Shown here: in pieces, positions 7,986 through 17,154 of the stretch
Layout of the letters: every line of letters starts with the position of its first letter
How positions within the stretch are numbered: the stretch's first letter is position 1
Origin: Chryseobacterium sp. c4a
Lineage (GTDB): Bacteria; Bacteroidota; Bacteroidia; Flavobacteriales; Weeksellaceae
Assembly (NCBI RefSeq): GCF_009900745.1
Contig: NZ_WXVU01000008.1
Span: forward strand, 1-64,000
Direction: 5' to 3'
DNA: 64,000 nucleotides
Made by a program: the position numbers and the translations under genes
The notes under the pieces: model-generated
The model's input: only the letters and a program-made list of their open reading frames with translations
What the model was told of the DNA's origin: nothing
Database searches by the model: none

Positions 7986-8957
7986 TTATTCTTTATTTCC
8001 TGCCTGAACGGGAAGATCAGCTTTTTGATATTCATTAATCTTATCCAGGTCTAAAATGGTGGCCAAATTCTTTTTATCAGGATAATACATTGGGACAAAT
8101 TTCGCTCCATATACAATTTCCCCCGTTACAAAAGATGATCTCTGGACTACCGTGTTAGAAAATACTTCATCAAATGCCCGTACCTGAACAATAATTTCAA
8201 TATCTGTACTTTTAAAATCTGCCTCAGAAAAGCCATAAAATGGAGAATTTTCATCAATCTTATGAACAACTGTCCAGTTCAATGCCAAGGTATTTATTTT
8301 ACTTAAATGGGTTTGTAATCTGTAAAAATTACTTTTAGCAACATCATTTTCAATTACTTCAATAGCTGTAGATACAATCACATCAGCATCCGTCAGGGCA
8401 TTATTTTTATAAGGAGCCAATCTGAACATTAAAGCTGTAGCATCTTCAAAAGGGGCAATCACGGCAATATCAGAAAACCTTAAATAGGCTCTCGGGCGTG
8501 AAAATCTTCCATAGAAAAGTCCTGTTGCAATGGCAAAGGTAAGCAATCCCAGAAAAGCTTCAAAAGTGGCTACCAAACTGGCTAAAAATCCAATAGGAGC
8601 AATCCTTCCATACCCTACTGTTGTAAAGGTTTGTGAACTGAAAAAGAAAACATCAATAAATTCATTCAACGGATCGCTTTTATCAATTCCTGTAAGGTGT
8701 TCTACTCCAATCAGATAATAGATCATTGCAAATACAAGATTGATCAGGATATAAGCCACTACCAGATATGAAATAAATCGAAACGAGGATAAATTCAGCA
8801 TAGTATGATACCAACTGAGACTGTTGAAAACATTCACTCCTGTTCTTTTCACATTCGGGAGGCCATCCTTATTGATAAACCTTCCTGAGGCATTGCTTCC
8901 AAAACCACTATTTTCAGTGTTTTTCTGGCGGATCTTTTTTCTGAATCCTCTTGTCAT
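7986..8957 (-). CDS. Inward-rectifier potassium channel (KirBac type)
   Basis: A 323-residue KirBac-type channel for K+ in the inner membrane. The selectivity filter TVGYG is at 113-117, between an outer helix (about 58-82) and an inner helix (about 125-147, with GLLTFAIATGLFYGRFSRP). The C-terminal 170 residues form the Kir cytoplasmic immunoglobulin-like domain, which gates the pore, with landmarks FRLAPYKNNALTDADV and RSSFVTGEIVYGAKFVPMYY. The length is typical. The basic N-terminus contains the slide-helix region. It is the first gene of a two-gene unit with the YkgJ protein. A -7-like box (TATCTTTG) lies 64 bases upstream. Confidence 0.92.
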   Translation of the reverse strand: MTRGFRKKIRQKNTENSGFGSNASGRFINKDGLPNVKRTGVNVFNSLSWYHTMLNLSSFRFISYLVVAYILINLVFAMIYYLIGVEHLTGIDKSDPLNEFIDVFFFSSQTFTTVGYGRIAPIGFLASLVATFEAFLGLLTFAIATGLFYGRFSRPRAYLRFSDIAVIAPFEDATALMFRLAPYKNNALTDADVIVSTAIEVIENDVAKSNFYRLQTHLSKINTLALNWTVVHKIDENSPFYGFSEADFKSTDIEIIVQVRAFDEVFSNTVVQRSSFVTGEIVYGAKFVPMYYPDKKNLATILDLDKINEYQKADLPVQAGNKE

Positions 8958-9020
8958 TTTATATCATTTATTTCTGAATAATTTACTCATTGATCATTCC
9001 CTTGCTTCTATTTCCGGATA

Positions 9021-9028
9021 CAAAGATA
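9021..9028 (-). promoter_or_regulatory. Probable -7 box of the Kir-ykgJ unit
   Basis: The minus strand reads TATCTTTG, an exact TAnnTTTG match. A TTG lies 24 bases further upstream (9055-9053), one base outside the usual spacing. Confidence 0.45.
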
Positions 9029-9088
9029 AAATATTGTTTTCATGAATTTTATCAATCGAATCATTAGTTATTCAATTTGATTTTGCAG

Positions 9089-9096
9089 TAAATTTG
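9089..9096 (+). promoter_or_regulatory. -7 box close to the globin start codon
   Basis: TAAATTTG matches TAnnTTTG, but ends only four bases before the ATG at 9101. If used, transcription would start at or near the ATG and the message would be leaderless. No TTG is found at the normal -33 spacing. Confidence 0.4.
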
Positions 9097-9100
9097 GGAT

Positions 9101-9481
9101 ATGAAAAAGCTTGAATCAAGAGAGGATATTGAACACCTGGTCAATTCATTTTATACCAAAGTAATCAAGGACGATACCATCAGTTTCTTCTTTAACGATA
9201 TTGCCAAAGTAGATTGGGATAAACATATTCCTAAAATGTATTCGTTCTGGGAGTCTATTCTTTTCGGACAGATGACTTACAAAGGAAATCCGATGGGTGT
9301 ACATTTTCCAATCAATGAAATACAAGCTATGGAGCAAAAACACTTCGACAGATGGTTGGAACTATGGAGAACCACTATTGAAGAGAATTTTGTAGGTGAA
9401 AATGCAGATATGGCCATCTACAAATCCGAAAATATTGCCAAGCTGATGGCTTTTAAAATGGAATTAGCGAGAAGACTCTAA
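9101..9481 (+). CDS. Group III truncated hemoglobin
   Basis: A 126-residue truncated globin. Group III is indicated by the first lines (MKKLESREDIEHLVNSFY), by the motif FWESILFGQMTYKGNP in the E helix region, and by the proximal histidine H81 in QKHFDRWLELW. Group III globins are cytoplasmic haem proteins linked to redox or nitric-oxide chemistry, but their physiological role is not settled. The start is fixed by alignment to the usual N-terminus and by the lack of upstream frame. It is divergent from the Kir channel gene and stands alone, followed by a convergent antiporter gene. Confidence 0.92.
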   Translation: MKKLESREDIEHLVNSFYTKVIKDDTISFFFNDIAKVDWDKHIPKMYSFWESILFGQMTYKGNPMGVHFPINEIQAMEQKHFDRWLELWRTTIEENFVGENADMAIYKSENIAKLMAFKMELARRL

Positions 9482-9537
9482 TGAGTTTCGGGGTTCGGAT
9501 TCCGGGATATGAAATTCATACTACGAGGCAGCTCTCT

Positions 9538-10608
9538 TTAAGGGACAATCACTGTAAAGATATATGCAGCCAAATTTACCAATAACACTGTTCCGTACAG
9601 GATATTTGTCTTTCCACGGCTTAATGATAGCATTACGATAAAGACCGATAAAGAAAGCAAAATAATATCCTTTTTATCCAATCCCAGCACTAATGGGATA
9701 TCATAGATAATACATACTACTGAAACTGCTGGAATTGTCAATCCGATACTTGCCAGTGCCGAACCTAATGCAAGATTTAAACTGGATTGGATTTGATTAG
9801 CTCTCGCAGCACGTATCGCTGCAACACCTTCAGGAAGAAGGACAACGGCTGCAATAATTACTCCCACTAAAGATTTAGGAGCTCCTACACTTTGTACCAT
9901 CCCTTCAATGGTATTAGATAGTCCTTTGGCCATCAAAACAACAATGACAAGACAAACCACTAAGAATCCAAAACTGATAAGTGTTTTAGCTAGGGTGGGA
10001 ATATAATGTTCTTCAGGATGTTCATCGGGAACTATAAAGTAACTTCTGTGTCTCACTGTCTGTACCATCAGGAAAACACCATAGATTACCAGACAGGCAA
10101 TAGATACAAAAATAAGCTGAGCCTGATTATAGAACGGGCCATTGACACTTGATGTAAAATTAGGAAGAACCAGGGTAAGAATAAGAATTGAAACCGTACT
10201 TACCAGATAAGTAGTTGCTGAAGTTCTTGCAAAGAACTGTTCATGATATTTAACGCCACCTACCAGAATACAAATTCCTAAAATTCCGTTCAGGATCAAC
10301 ATTACGGCAGCGAAAACGGTATCTCTGGCCAGCGTGATCGCCTGATCTCCGCCGGCAACCATCAGTGAGATGATCAGAGCAACTTCAATGATGGTTATAC
10401 AAAGAGCCAGAATAATGGTACCAAAAGGTTCTCCTACTTTATGAGCTACCATTTCTGCATGGTGAACTGCCGATAAAACACTCCCAATGAGTAAAATACC
10501 AGCAATAATATCATAAACAACGCCACTTCCCATAAGTCCGGAAAAGTAGTAACCTACCGCAAGGATAGGAAAAATATAGGTGTAATGTAAAAGTTCTTTC
10601 AGTCTCAT
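9538..10608 (-). CDS. chaA: Ca2+/H+ antiporter of the ChaA type
   Basis: A 356-residue inner-membrane cation exchanger of the CaCA superfamily, closest in pattern to ChaA. Two inverted alpha repeats are visible: GEPFGTIILALCITIIEVAL near residue 60 and LPEGVAAIRAARANQIQSSL near residue 265, followed by NLALGSALASIGLTIP. Each contains the acidic residue in the ion pathway. About 11 hydrophobic segments fill the rest, with a polar loop (DEHPEEHYIP) in the middle. It would export calcium, or sodium and potassium at high pH, using the proton gradient. It ends 56 bases from the convergent globin gene, with no strong terminator seen. Confidence 0.88.
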   Translation of the reverse strand: MRLKELLHYTYIFPILAVGYYFSGLMGSGVVYDIIAGILLIGSVLSAVHHAEMVAHKVGEPFGTIILALCITIIEVALIISLMVAGGDQAITLARDTVFAAVMLILNGILGICILVGGVKYHEQFFARTSATTYLVSTVSILILTLVLPNFTSSVNGPFYNQAQLIFVSIACLVIYGVFLMVQTVRHRSYFIVPDEHPEEHYIPTLAKTLISFGFLVVCLVIVVLMAKGLSNTIEGMVQSVGAPKSLVGVIIAAVVLLPEGVAAIRAARANQIQSSLNLALGSALASIGLTIPAVSVVCIIYDIPLVLGLDKKDIILLSLSVFIVMLSLSRGKTNILYGTVLLVNLAAYIFTVIVP

Positions 10609-10674
10609 ATAGTGACTACAAAATACAAAAAATCAATAATATTTTCAATATTAAAAGAAAATATTAATGTTATT

Positions 10675-11013
10675 TTAATGAGGCCAGAAGTTAAAGTCCT
10701 GATAATCTGTAAACATATGAAACAGAAGTCCAATTCCTATAATTCTGACATTTCCTTTGAAAAATAGCATCAAAAAATACACCGCAATGGCATAATATGA
10801 ATGTAAAAAATGAAAACCTATACTTTCTCTTGATGGATCGAAAATGGGATTGGCAAAAAGATGATCCAAATCTACCAGCATAGTTGCCAATAATATAAGA
10901 TACACCCTTTTCCAGTCTTTAGGATAAAAGACCAATGCTATAAACACCGGAAAAATTAAATGTAAAAAATAATGCGTGCAAGTTTTGAGCAAAGCAATTT
11001 CTGATGGAGCCAT
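10675..11013 (-). CDS. DUF6122 family membrane protein
   Basis: A 112-residue membrane protein with three to four hydrophobic segments. The motif MLVDLDHLFANPIFDPSR and the histidines HFLHSYY and LLFHMFTDYQDF recall the DUF6122 family and, more distantly, YdjM-type metal-dependent membrane hydrolases with Asp and His in the bilayer. Function unknown. It lies 27 bases downstream of the gene that ends at 11041 and could be the last gene of that operon. The start is the first ATG in frame after a run of hydrophilic sequence. Confidence 0.75.
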   Translation of the reverse strand: MAPSEIALLKTCTHYFLHLIFPVFIALVFYPKDWKRVYLILLATMLVDLDHLFANPIFDPSRESIGFHFLHSYYAIAVYFLMLFFKGNVRIIGIGLLFHMFTDYQDFNFWPH

Positions 11014-11040
11014 TAATGGATTTTTTTTCAGGTTCTATGA

Positions 11041-12279
11041 TTACCATCGTAAAATTAAGGGTAAATCTCCAGTTTTCGCCTTTATTTTTACCCAATAATC
11101 TTGTGAATGGTTTGCATACAACACATACTCAAATTCAGAAATAATTCGTTTCTCGGTGGTATTCAACGTTTTTAAAGATGAAAACAACAGTGCATTATTT
11201 CGGATCAGAATATAATTTTCTTTGAATGAAGGTGATAATGTCAAAAGCTTTTGGGTAGATTTTATGACAACTCCATTACTATTCTGACTGATTTCATTAG
11301 GCTGAAAAGGAATTACAGTAAATTGGTTTTCTCCATTAATCCACTTTTGAGATTGGAAGTATGCCCAGGTTCTTACAGGATCTGTACTTTGAATATCTAT
11401 CGCATAATTAGGCTGAGTAATCTTTTGAAAGGTTTTTTGTTCAATTTCATTAAAGTTATCATCATACCCGTAACTGATAATAGTATCGTTGACTTGTTCT
11501 AGATCAGCAATACCTTTTAAGGAAGTAATTCTTGAGGAATCAACCAAACTCTTATTAAAAAAGCGGGCGAAATTTTTAATATTTTCTTTATCTAGTTCCG
11601 CTTGTAGAAAGTGCTTATCCTTTTGAAGTTTCGAAATAATTGAATTAAAAACATCCGGGTTGGAATTATTTTTTATTTCAATTTCATCGTGATTTAGTTC
11701 AATGGAAAAGTTTTGAATTTTCTGTCCTGAAATGAATGAAATACTTCCTAATGAACTTTGAATAAACTGATCTGCATCTCTAACAGAGTTCTCAGATTTC
11801 TGCAAAAGCTGTTCATTAATGCTTTCAAATGCATGCTCAGAGGTTCCTGCAATACAATGACTCCCTTTTATCATAAAGAAAACCTGTTCCTTTTGAAAAA
11901 GGTTATTTCCCTTGTCAGTAAACTGCTCCTGCTTTAAGAAAGCAATAAATTTTTGAGAATCTTTGAGTTCTAAAACGCTATACCACTCTGTGAGCTTAGT
12001 GTCTTTAATATGGAAGATCTGCAAAAAGTCAGGAATTCTGATTCCTGCATCTTTCAGCGAAATAAAGCTTTTTCTTTTTGTTTTATTTCCCATCCACTTT
12101 GAAGGGTGAATAGCTACATTGAAGAGGTATTGTCCCGTTAATTTCTTACTATCAATGAGCACCACTGCATCTGCATTCTTATGAATATATCTAAGGTTCT
12201 TATCTTTATGAAAAACCATAAAATATATTGCAACAGCGAGCAATAAAAGTAACGGGATAATAATCTTCTTTTTTTTCAT
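11041..12279 (-). CDS. Envelope-anchored protein of unknown function
   Basis: A 412-residue protein with a lysine-rich start and one strong N-terminal hydrophobic segment (KKIIIPLLLLLAVAIYFMVF, about 4-23), which acts as a signal anchor or signal peptide. The rest is hydrophilic. The opening of the mature part (HKNADAVVLIDSKKLTGQYL) resembles the corresponding part of the DUF4836-like protein next door (LPSDAVFYMEVNGKELNNKI), so it may be a distant relative. I see no catalytic motif. Its ATG directly follows the stop of the DUF4836-like gene (TAG-ATG), so the two are translationally coupled. Confidence 0.75.
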   Translation of the reverse strand: MKKKKIIIPLLLLLAVAIYFMVFHKDKNLRYIHKNADAVVLIDSKKLTGQYLFNVAIHPSKWMGNKTKRKSFISLKDAGIRIPDFLQIFHIKDTKLTEWYSVLELKDSQKFIAFLKQEQFTDKGNNLFQKEQVFFMIKGSHCIAGTSEHAFESINEQLLQKSENSVRDADQFIQSSLGSISFISGQKIQNFSIELNHDEIEIKNNSNPDVFNSIISKLQKDKHFLQAELDKENIKNFARFFNKSLVDSSRITSLKGIADLEQVNDTIISYGYDDNFNEIEQKTFQKITQPNYAIDIQSTDPVRTWAYFQSQKWINGENQFTVIPFQPNEISQNSNGVVIKSTQKLLTLSPSFKENYILIRNNALLFSSLKTLNTTEKRIISEFEYVLYANHSQDYWVKIKAKTGDLPLILRW

Positions 12280-14295
12280 CTATAAGACTTGTGATTTTTT
12301 TTCCGATTCTTTTGTTTTAAAAACCTGATCGAAAACATCAAAGAAATACATTAAACTGTTTTCTGAAGAGTTTTTGATATTATAATTCATTTCAGTTTGG
12401 ATACTTTCTCCTTTTACTTCTGTTTTATAATACAATTCTCCTATATTTTTTTTGATGGCATCCAATGCCTTTCTCTCTTTAGGACTTTTGAATTCTTTAT
12501 CTAAACCGGTTAAAAGTTTTTGGATATCTAACCTTCCGGATAAAGGATATTTAGCAGAGTCTTTCGCCCATTTTCTGGAAATATCAGATTGATTGACAGG
12601 TAAAATATTATCTGCAGAACTCATCAGATACACAACTCCATCTTTTACAGTAAAGAATAATTGCTCAATATAACCTCCATTTTTCTCTTCTTTAAAGGTG
12701 TATAAATTTCCTTTTTTAGAGAACTTTTTAGACAGTTTTTTATTGGTAGTCAACAAATCAAAAATACGAGTCCAATATCCTTCATTCTCTGTTGCAAAAG
12801 CAAAAGTAAAGTTAGGAACAGCGATTTCTTTAGTTCTCTTTACTTCTTTTTCGTTAAAGTCTACATCGTATTCATAATCCGTGTACTCTACTTTTTTAGA
12901 TTTTAATTCATTCAAAACAAAGATCCCATTTCCAGGTGCTATTTTAGCAATTGCTTCTTCATCCAGAACAATCTTCATGGTTTCCATGATCAGTTCCATT
13001 TCTTTTTTGTATTCATGTTCTCCTGAACTCTGAAGAAGGCTGTACATCATGTCAAAACATTTCGCCCCATTTACGTTCATTGCATAGTAACCGACACTTT
13101 TTTCATTGATCAGTTCCAACAGCTTTTTATTTTTCTTTCCTTTATAAATGGCCGATATATTCTTCTGAATATCATTATTTCGATATTGATAATTATTAAC
13201 CAGTCTTACTTTATCTTTATCAAAATACAGATTATATGAAGAGTTGGAATTGTACATATTTTTGAAGAACTCTCCATACGCATAATACTTCGTCATCTTC
13301 CCATAAATCCCTTCATTTACAATTCTTCCATAGTCCGTATAGACAAAAACATCGGAATTCGCATCTCTGAATGACAGCATTTCTTTGGGAACGTCAATTT
13401 CTAGATTTGAACTGAAGTATTGTTCAAATCTATCTTCAGCCTTCTTTTGAACAATTTTGAAGTTTTCTCTGCGGATAGAATCCTGTTCTTTCTGATAGGC
13501 TTTTTCATACTCATCATCGTAAGCGTCATCAGGCATTCCCTCTCCGTTTTCAGGAGTCTCAGCACTTTCCTTTTCGGCAGGATATTGGTGATGCTTTTGT
13601 AGGTATTTGATATCTTTCTGAATTCTAGCGATCTCGTTATTATTATCTTTAATACTTTCTTTAAGATACTTAATATCTTCCTTCAGATTTTTGATTTCTT
13701 CTTTATAGTCAAAAGGTTTTTCTGGCTCATCAGCATAAACATCTACTGCAACAGCAGAATCAGCAACAGCAACGGCAGTACTGTCTGTAACAGCCTCTGC
13801 ATCTGTAGCCCAAATATCTTTATAAGGTCTGGTATAGCTAATCATACTGAGAACAGCACGACTTCCGTTCCAAGCCACAAAAATATCATTATCAATATCT
13901 ACGTAAGAATAGTTCTTCCTATTGAAAACTTCCTGCCCTTTTTTCTTCATAGAGTTAACAAACTCCTGGAATTTCTCCTTATTATCGATGATAAAATGAG
14001 TATTGTAGGTCTTTATAGAGTCATTAAAACTTGCATAATGATATTGAACTGCATCGTATTTGATTCCTGTTTTGGAATAATCTGTCCATGTAGGCTTTTC
14101 ATTACTTTTCTTACTAAGTTCATGCAATAAAGGATTCAGTTTGTTCCAGTTGATTTTATTATTAAGCTCCTTTCCGTTGACTTCCATATAAAATACGGCA
14201 TCAGATGGAAGTTTCATGCTGCTTTGAGCAAAAGCCAACATAAAACCAAAAAGTAGGAAAATAATTTTTTGTGTTTTTAAGAATATAGATTTCAT
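12280..14295 (-). CDS. DUF4836-like secreted protein with a coiled coil
   Basis: A 671-residue protein exported through a signal peptide (residues 1-23, LAFA|QSS). It resembles the Bacteroidota family DUF4836, whose members begin with a segment like KLPSDAVFYMEVNGKEL (28-44) and have unknown function. An insertion of low complexity (about 165-195, rich in Ala, Val, Asp) leads into a clear heptad coiled coil (197-235). The C-terminal half contains repeated strand-helix elements that look related to each other. It is the middle gene of a minus-strand operon: lipoprotein, this gene, and the anchored protein. Family assignment rests on the N-terminal pattern and is not certain. Confidence 0.75.
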   Translation of the reverse strand: MKSIFLKTQKIIFLLFGFMLAFAQSSMKLPSDAVFYMEVNGKELNNKINWNKLNPLLHELSKKSNEKPTWTDYSKTGIKYDAVQYHYASFNDSIKTYNTHFIIDNKEKFQEFVNSMKKKGQEVFNRKNYSYVDIDNDIFVAWNGSRAVLSMISYTRPYKDIWATDAEAVTDSTAVAVADSAVAVDVYADEPEKPFDYKEEIKNLKEDIKYLKESIKDNNNEIARIQKDIKYLQKHHQYPAEKESAETPENGEGMPDDAYDDEYEKAYQKEQDSIRRENFKIVQKKAEDRFEQYFSSNLEIDVPKEMLSFRDANSDVFVYTDYGRIVNEGIYGKMTKYYAYGEFFKNMYNSNSSYNLYFDKDKVRLVNNYQYRNNDIQKNISAIYKGKKNKKLLELINEKSVGYYAMNVNGAKCFDMMYSLLQSSGEHEYKKEMELIMETMKIVLDEEAIAKIAPGNGIFVLNELKSKKVEYTDYEYDVDFNEKEVKRTKEIAVPNFTFAFATENEGYWTRIFDLLTTNKKLSKKFSKKGNLYTFKEEKNGGYIEQLFFTVKDGVVYLMSSADNILPVNQSDISRKWAKDSAKYPLSGRLDIQKLLTGLDKEFKSPKERKALDAIKKNIGELYYKTEVKGESIQTEMNYNIKNSSENSLMYFFDVFDQVFKTKESEKKSQVL

Positions 14296-14312
14296 GACTA
14301 TAGTTTAGAAAT

Positions 14313-14981
14313 TTATTGAAAAAAAATTGTGTTTTGTATTTGTTTTTTCTGAAGAATCAGATCCAGAATATCAGCTTCTAGTTTAAGCGCTTTTTTATTC
14401 GGAGAAAGCACATAAGCATTATTTGTTTGTGATTTCACCGTATTTTCAAATTGCATGATAGAAGTATATCGGGCATCATTGAAGACTTCCTTATCGGCTT
14501 TACTCATCTTATTATAATCTTCTTTGAAAGTATTGACTTTATTTCGTGTCAATGTCTTTTTACTAAGATCCTGGCTGTAAACTTGTCCTGGAATCATCTT
14601 ACCCAATATTTTCTGAGCTTTCAGCTTTTCCAGTCCGGCATTGATGTTTTCAATATTTTTGAAATTACAGCTCAACTTGATGATATAATTATCAAAGTCC
14701 ATGGAGGTTTTCACATTACTGATGCCGGGAGTTCCTTTAAAAATTTTTGCAGCTTCATTGATTTTATTTTCAATTTCAGCTTTTTTTGGGACTTTTTTTC
14801 CATTAATGGTTTCCGTTTTAGAAATAGAAGCCAATCTGGTTTTGCTTTTACTCGCGTTAAGAATAATAGTATATTCCCCCGTGCCATCAGCTTTTACATT
14901 TACCTTATCAAGAATATCGAAACAACTTGTCAGGAATAGCAAAGGAAAAAATAGAAGAAATAATTTTAGAAAATTTTTCAT
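14313..14981 (-). CDS. Lipoprotein of unknown function
   Basis: A 222-residue lipoprotein: the signal peptide ends in the lipobox LTSC with the acylated Cys20. The mature part opens with a short strand-rich repeat (VNVKADGTGEYTIILNASKS), a pattern found in several Bacteroidota envelope proteins, and continues as mixed helices with many lysines. No family recognised with confidence. It is 17 bases upstream of the DUF4836-like gene and is the first gene of the operon, so the three products probably act together at the cell envelope. Confidence 0.75.
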   Translation of the reverse strand: MKNFLKLFLLFFPLLFLTSCFDILDKVNVKADGTGEYTIILNASKSKTRLASISKTETINGKKVPKKAEIENKINEAAKIFKGTPGISNVKTSMDFDNYIIKLSCNFKNIENINAGLEKLKAQKILGKMIPGQVYSQDLSKKTLTRNKVNTFKEDYNKMSKADKEVFNDARYTSIMQFENTVKSQTNNAYVLSPNKKALKLEADILDLILQKKQIQNTIFFQ

Positions 14982-15102
14982 GATTGGTTTAAAACCACAA
15001 AATTACTCAATTATAGTCTTAAATTCTTATAATCTTCGATCTTTTGAGTATAAATAGCTGTTTTCCGGTACTTTTTCATACAGGATACAACACTACTCTT
15101 TT

Positions 15103-15825
15103 TTAAATACGTCCTTTCAGATAATCCTGACGAAGATCTTCATCTAGCTTTTCAATGGCATATCGAAGACAGGTTCTGGGCATTTCTTTGTAATATTGAT
15201 TCAGGTAGTTAATCAATGTTTTTTCATCCTTATTTCCCATCTCTCTCAGCAGCCAACCATTGGCTTTATGCATAAGATCGTGAGAATGCTTCAAATTTCT
15301 GGTTACCAATTCTTGGGTAAGATCAAATGATCCTTTTTTGATATAATGCATGGTTCCCACAACAGCAATTCTCTTGTGCCACATTTCGTCTGATTCTGAA
15401 AGATCCCTCAACAGATTTTCCTTCTTATTTTCATAAGCATATCTGCCAAGAATCTTATAACAGCTGGAATCTACCAGATCCCAATTATTAACATAGGGCA
15501 GATGAGTAAAATAAAATGCTATGATTTCATCTTTTACCTCTTTATTTTTTGTCTTTTCAAACTTTGAAATCAATATAAAAAGAGCCGTAAGTCGATGTTC
15601 ATGATATTTTGAAGAAAGCAGCTCACTGAGTTCATTTAAATTGATTTTTGAGTAATATTCCTTAGCAACAGTTCTCTGATCAGGAACTTTCACTCCTAAA
15701 AAGAGATCACCTTCTCCATATTCTCCTTTACCCGTTTTAAAAAATCTTGGAAAGAATTCGGCTTTTTCAGGAATGGATAAAACTGCCAGAGCTTCCTGTA
15801 CTTCTTTAACAATACCAGTACTCAT
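15103..15825 (-). CDS. DNA alkylation repair protein (AlkD family DNA glycosylase)
   Basis: A 240-residue HEAT-like repeat DNA glycosylase of the AlkD family, which removes bulky or cationic alkylated bases such as N3- and N7-alkylpurines. The motif NNWDLVD places W115 and D119 four residues apart, as the catalytic Trp and Asp of Bacillus AlkD. Other family landmarks are SSKYHEHRLTALFIL, EMWHKRIAVVGTMHYIKKG and HKANGWLLREMG. The length is right. It is the last gene of the hflX-DUF4919-antiporter-alkD operon, with 20 bases between it and the antiporter gene. Confidence 0.9.
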   Translation of the reverse strand: MSTGIVKEVQEALAVLSIPEKAEFFPRFFKTGKGEYGEGDLFLGVKVPDQRTVAKEYYSKINLNELSELLSSKYHEHRLTALFILISKFEKTKNKEVKDEIIAFYFTHLPYVNNWDLVDSSCYKILGRYAYENKKENLLRDLSESDEMWHKRIAVVGTMHYIKKGSFDLTQELVTRNLKHSHDLMHKANGWLLREMGNKDEKTLINYLNQYYKEMPRTCLRYAIEKLDEDLRQDYLKGRI

Positions 15826-15845
15826 TAATCGTGTAATTTTTTACG

Positions 15846-17132
15846 CTAAGCTTTATTCTCTAAAGCATTACTTTCCTGTTCCTCTTCTTCTTTCACAATC
15901 TGCTTAGGATTCGCCACTTTTGCTATGGTAAGCCCCTGAACAATGATGGAGAACACTACTACACAATAGGTAATACTCAAAATCGTTTCACTATATTCAC
16001 TCTTAGGAATAGACATCGCCAATGCAATAGAAACTCCACCACGAATTCCACCCCAAACTAATACTTTTACCGTCTGCGGACTAAAACTTTTTCTCAAAGA
16101 AGTAAATTTCGTAGGCCCCCAAATGGAGATAAATCTTGCAAAAAGAACTACAAAAATTGCTAATAGACCGGGGATCATAAAATGCTTCAGGTCTTTAATC
16201 ATTAAAAGCTCAAATCCGATAAACAAGAATAATACAGCATTCAAAATTTCATCAATCAGCTCCCAAAATTTGATAAGATAGTCCTGGGTAACAGACTTCA
16301 TTTTAAAGTTCCTGTTAAAATTCCCCATAAATAATCCTGCGGCAACCATCGTTAATGGCCCTGAAATATGCATCTGTCTTGCAATAAGATATCCACCCAT
16401 CACCACAGAAAGTGTCACCAATACGGAGATAATATAATCATCCACTTCACGCATCAATCTTGAGGTAACCCAACCTAGCAGAACTCCTAATAAAAGACCT
16501 CCACCAGCTTCATGAAGAAGAAGCAAGCCAATATTTTCAACTCCTAGATCAACTTCTTTTCCTACGGCTAACTGTAGTACTACTGTAAAGACCACCACTG
16601 CCATACCGTCATTGAAAAGAGATTCTCCGGCTACTTTTGTTTCCAGTGATTTAGAAACATTAGCTTGTTTCAAGACACTCAGAACCGCTACCGGATCAGT
16701 AGGGGAAATCAAAGCTCCAAAAACAAGACAGTAAATAAATGGAAGTTTAATTCCTACATAAGGAAGTAAATAAAACATTCCAAAACCTACTACAAAAGTG
16801 GAAACCACGACTCCTACAGTAGAAAATATCAGCACGGGTCTGAATTGTTCTTTGAGATCGTTGATATTAATATGGATTCCTCCTGCAAAAAGAAGAAAGT
16901 TAAGCATTGCTCCCATCAAAACTTCAGTAAAATCGATACTTCCCATCAGTTTATTAAGGTGTCCAAAAGTTTTGGGAAGCACTGTTTCGCCAAACATAAC
17001 CAGGAAAATAGAGACTACAATGGCAATCACCATGATTCCGATAGTACTCGGAAGTTTCAAGAACCTGTAATTAAGGTAGGCAAATATGGATGCTAATACG
17101 ATTAATGCTGAAAATGAATAATATAATTCCAC
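15846..17132 (-). CDS. CPA1-type Na+(K+)/H+ antiporter
   Basis: A 428-residue inner-membrane antiporter of the monovalent cation:proton antiporter 1 family. It exchanges Na+ or K+ for protons and so controls cytoplasmic pH and salt. The ion-binding signature ISPTDPVA is at 142-149 and the partner motif GESLFND at 169-175. The arginine helix segment VWGGIRGGVSIALAMSIP near residue 370 is also present. About 12 membrane segments are seen, with a short acidic tail (KEEEEQESNALENKA). The gene lies 22 bases after the DUF4919 gene. A second CPA1 protein with a longer tail occurs at 32680. Confidence 0.92.
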   Translation of the reverse strand: MELYYSFSALIVLASIFAYLNYRFLKLPSTIGIMVIAIVVSIFLVMFGETVLPKTFGHLNKLMGSIDFTEVLMGAMLNFLLFAGGIHININDLKEQFRPVLIFSTVGVVVSTFVVGFGMFYLLPYVGIKLPFIYCLVFGALISPTDPVAVLSVLKQANVSKSLETKVAGESLFNDGMAVVVFTVVLQLAVGKEVDLGVENIGLLLLHEAGGGLLLGVLLGWVTSRLMREVDDYIISVLVTLSVVMGGYLIARQMHISGPLTMVAAGLFMGNFNRNFKMKSVTQDYLIKFWELIDEILNAVLFLFIGFELLMIKDLKHFMIPGLLAIFVVLFARFISIWGPTKFTSLRKSFSPQTVKVLVWGGIRGGVSIALAMSIPKSEYSETILSITYCVVVFSIIVQGLTIAKVANPKQIVKEEEEQESNALENKA

Positions 17133-17154
17133 TAAGTGTTTTTTTAAAATTAAT

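Noticed and set aside
14451..15057. Plus-strand frames of 118 and 162 codons opposite the lipoprotein gene
   Set aside because: They mirror the codons of a gene with a lipobox and operon context; their composition (Phe/Ile rich) is that of an antisense shadow.
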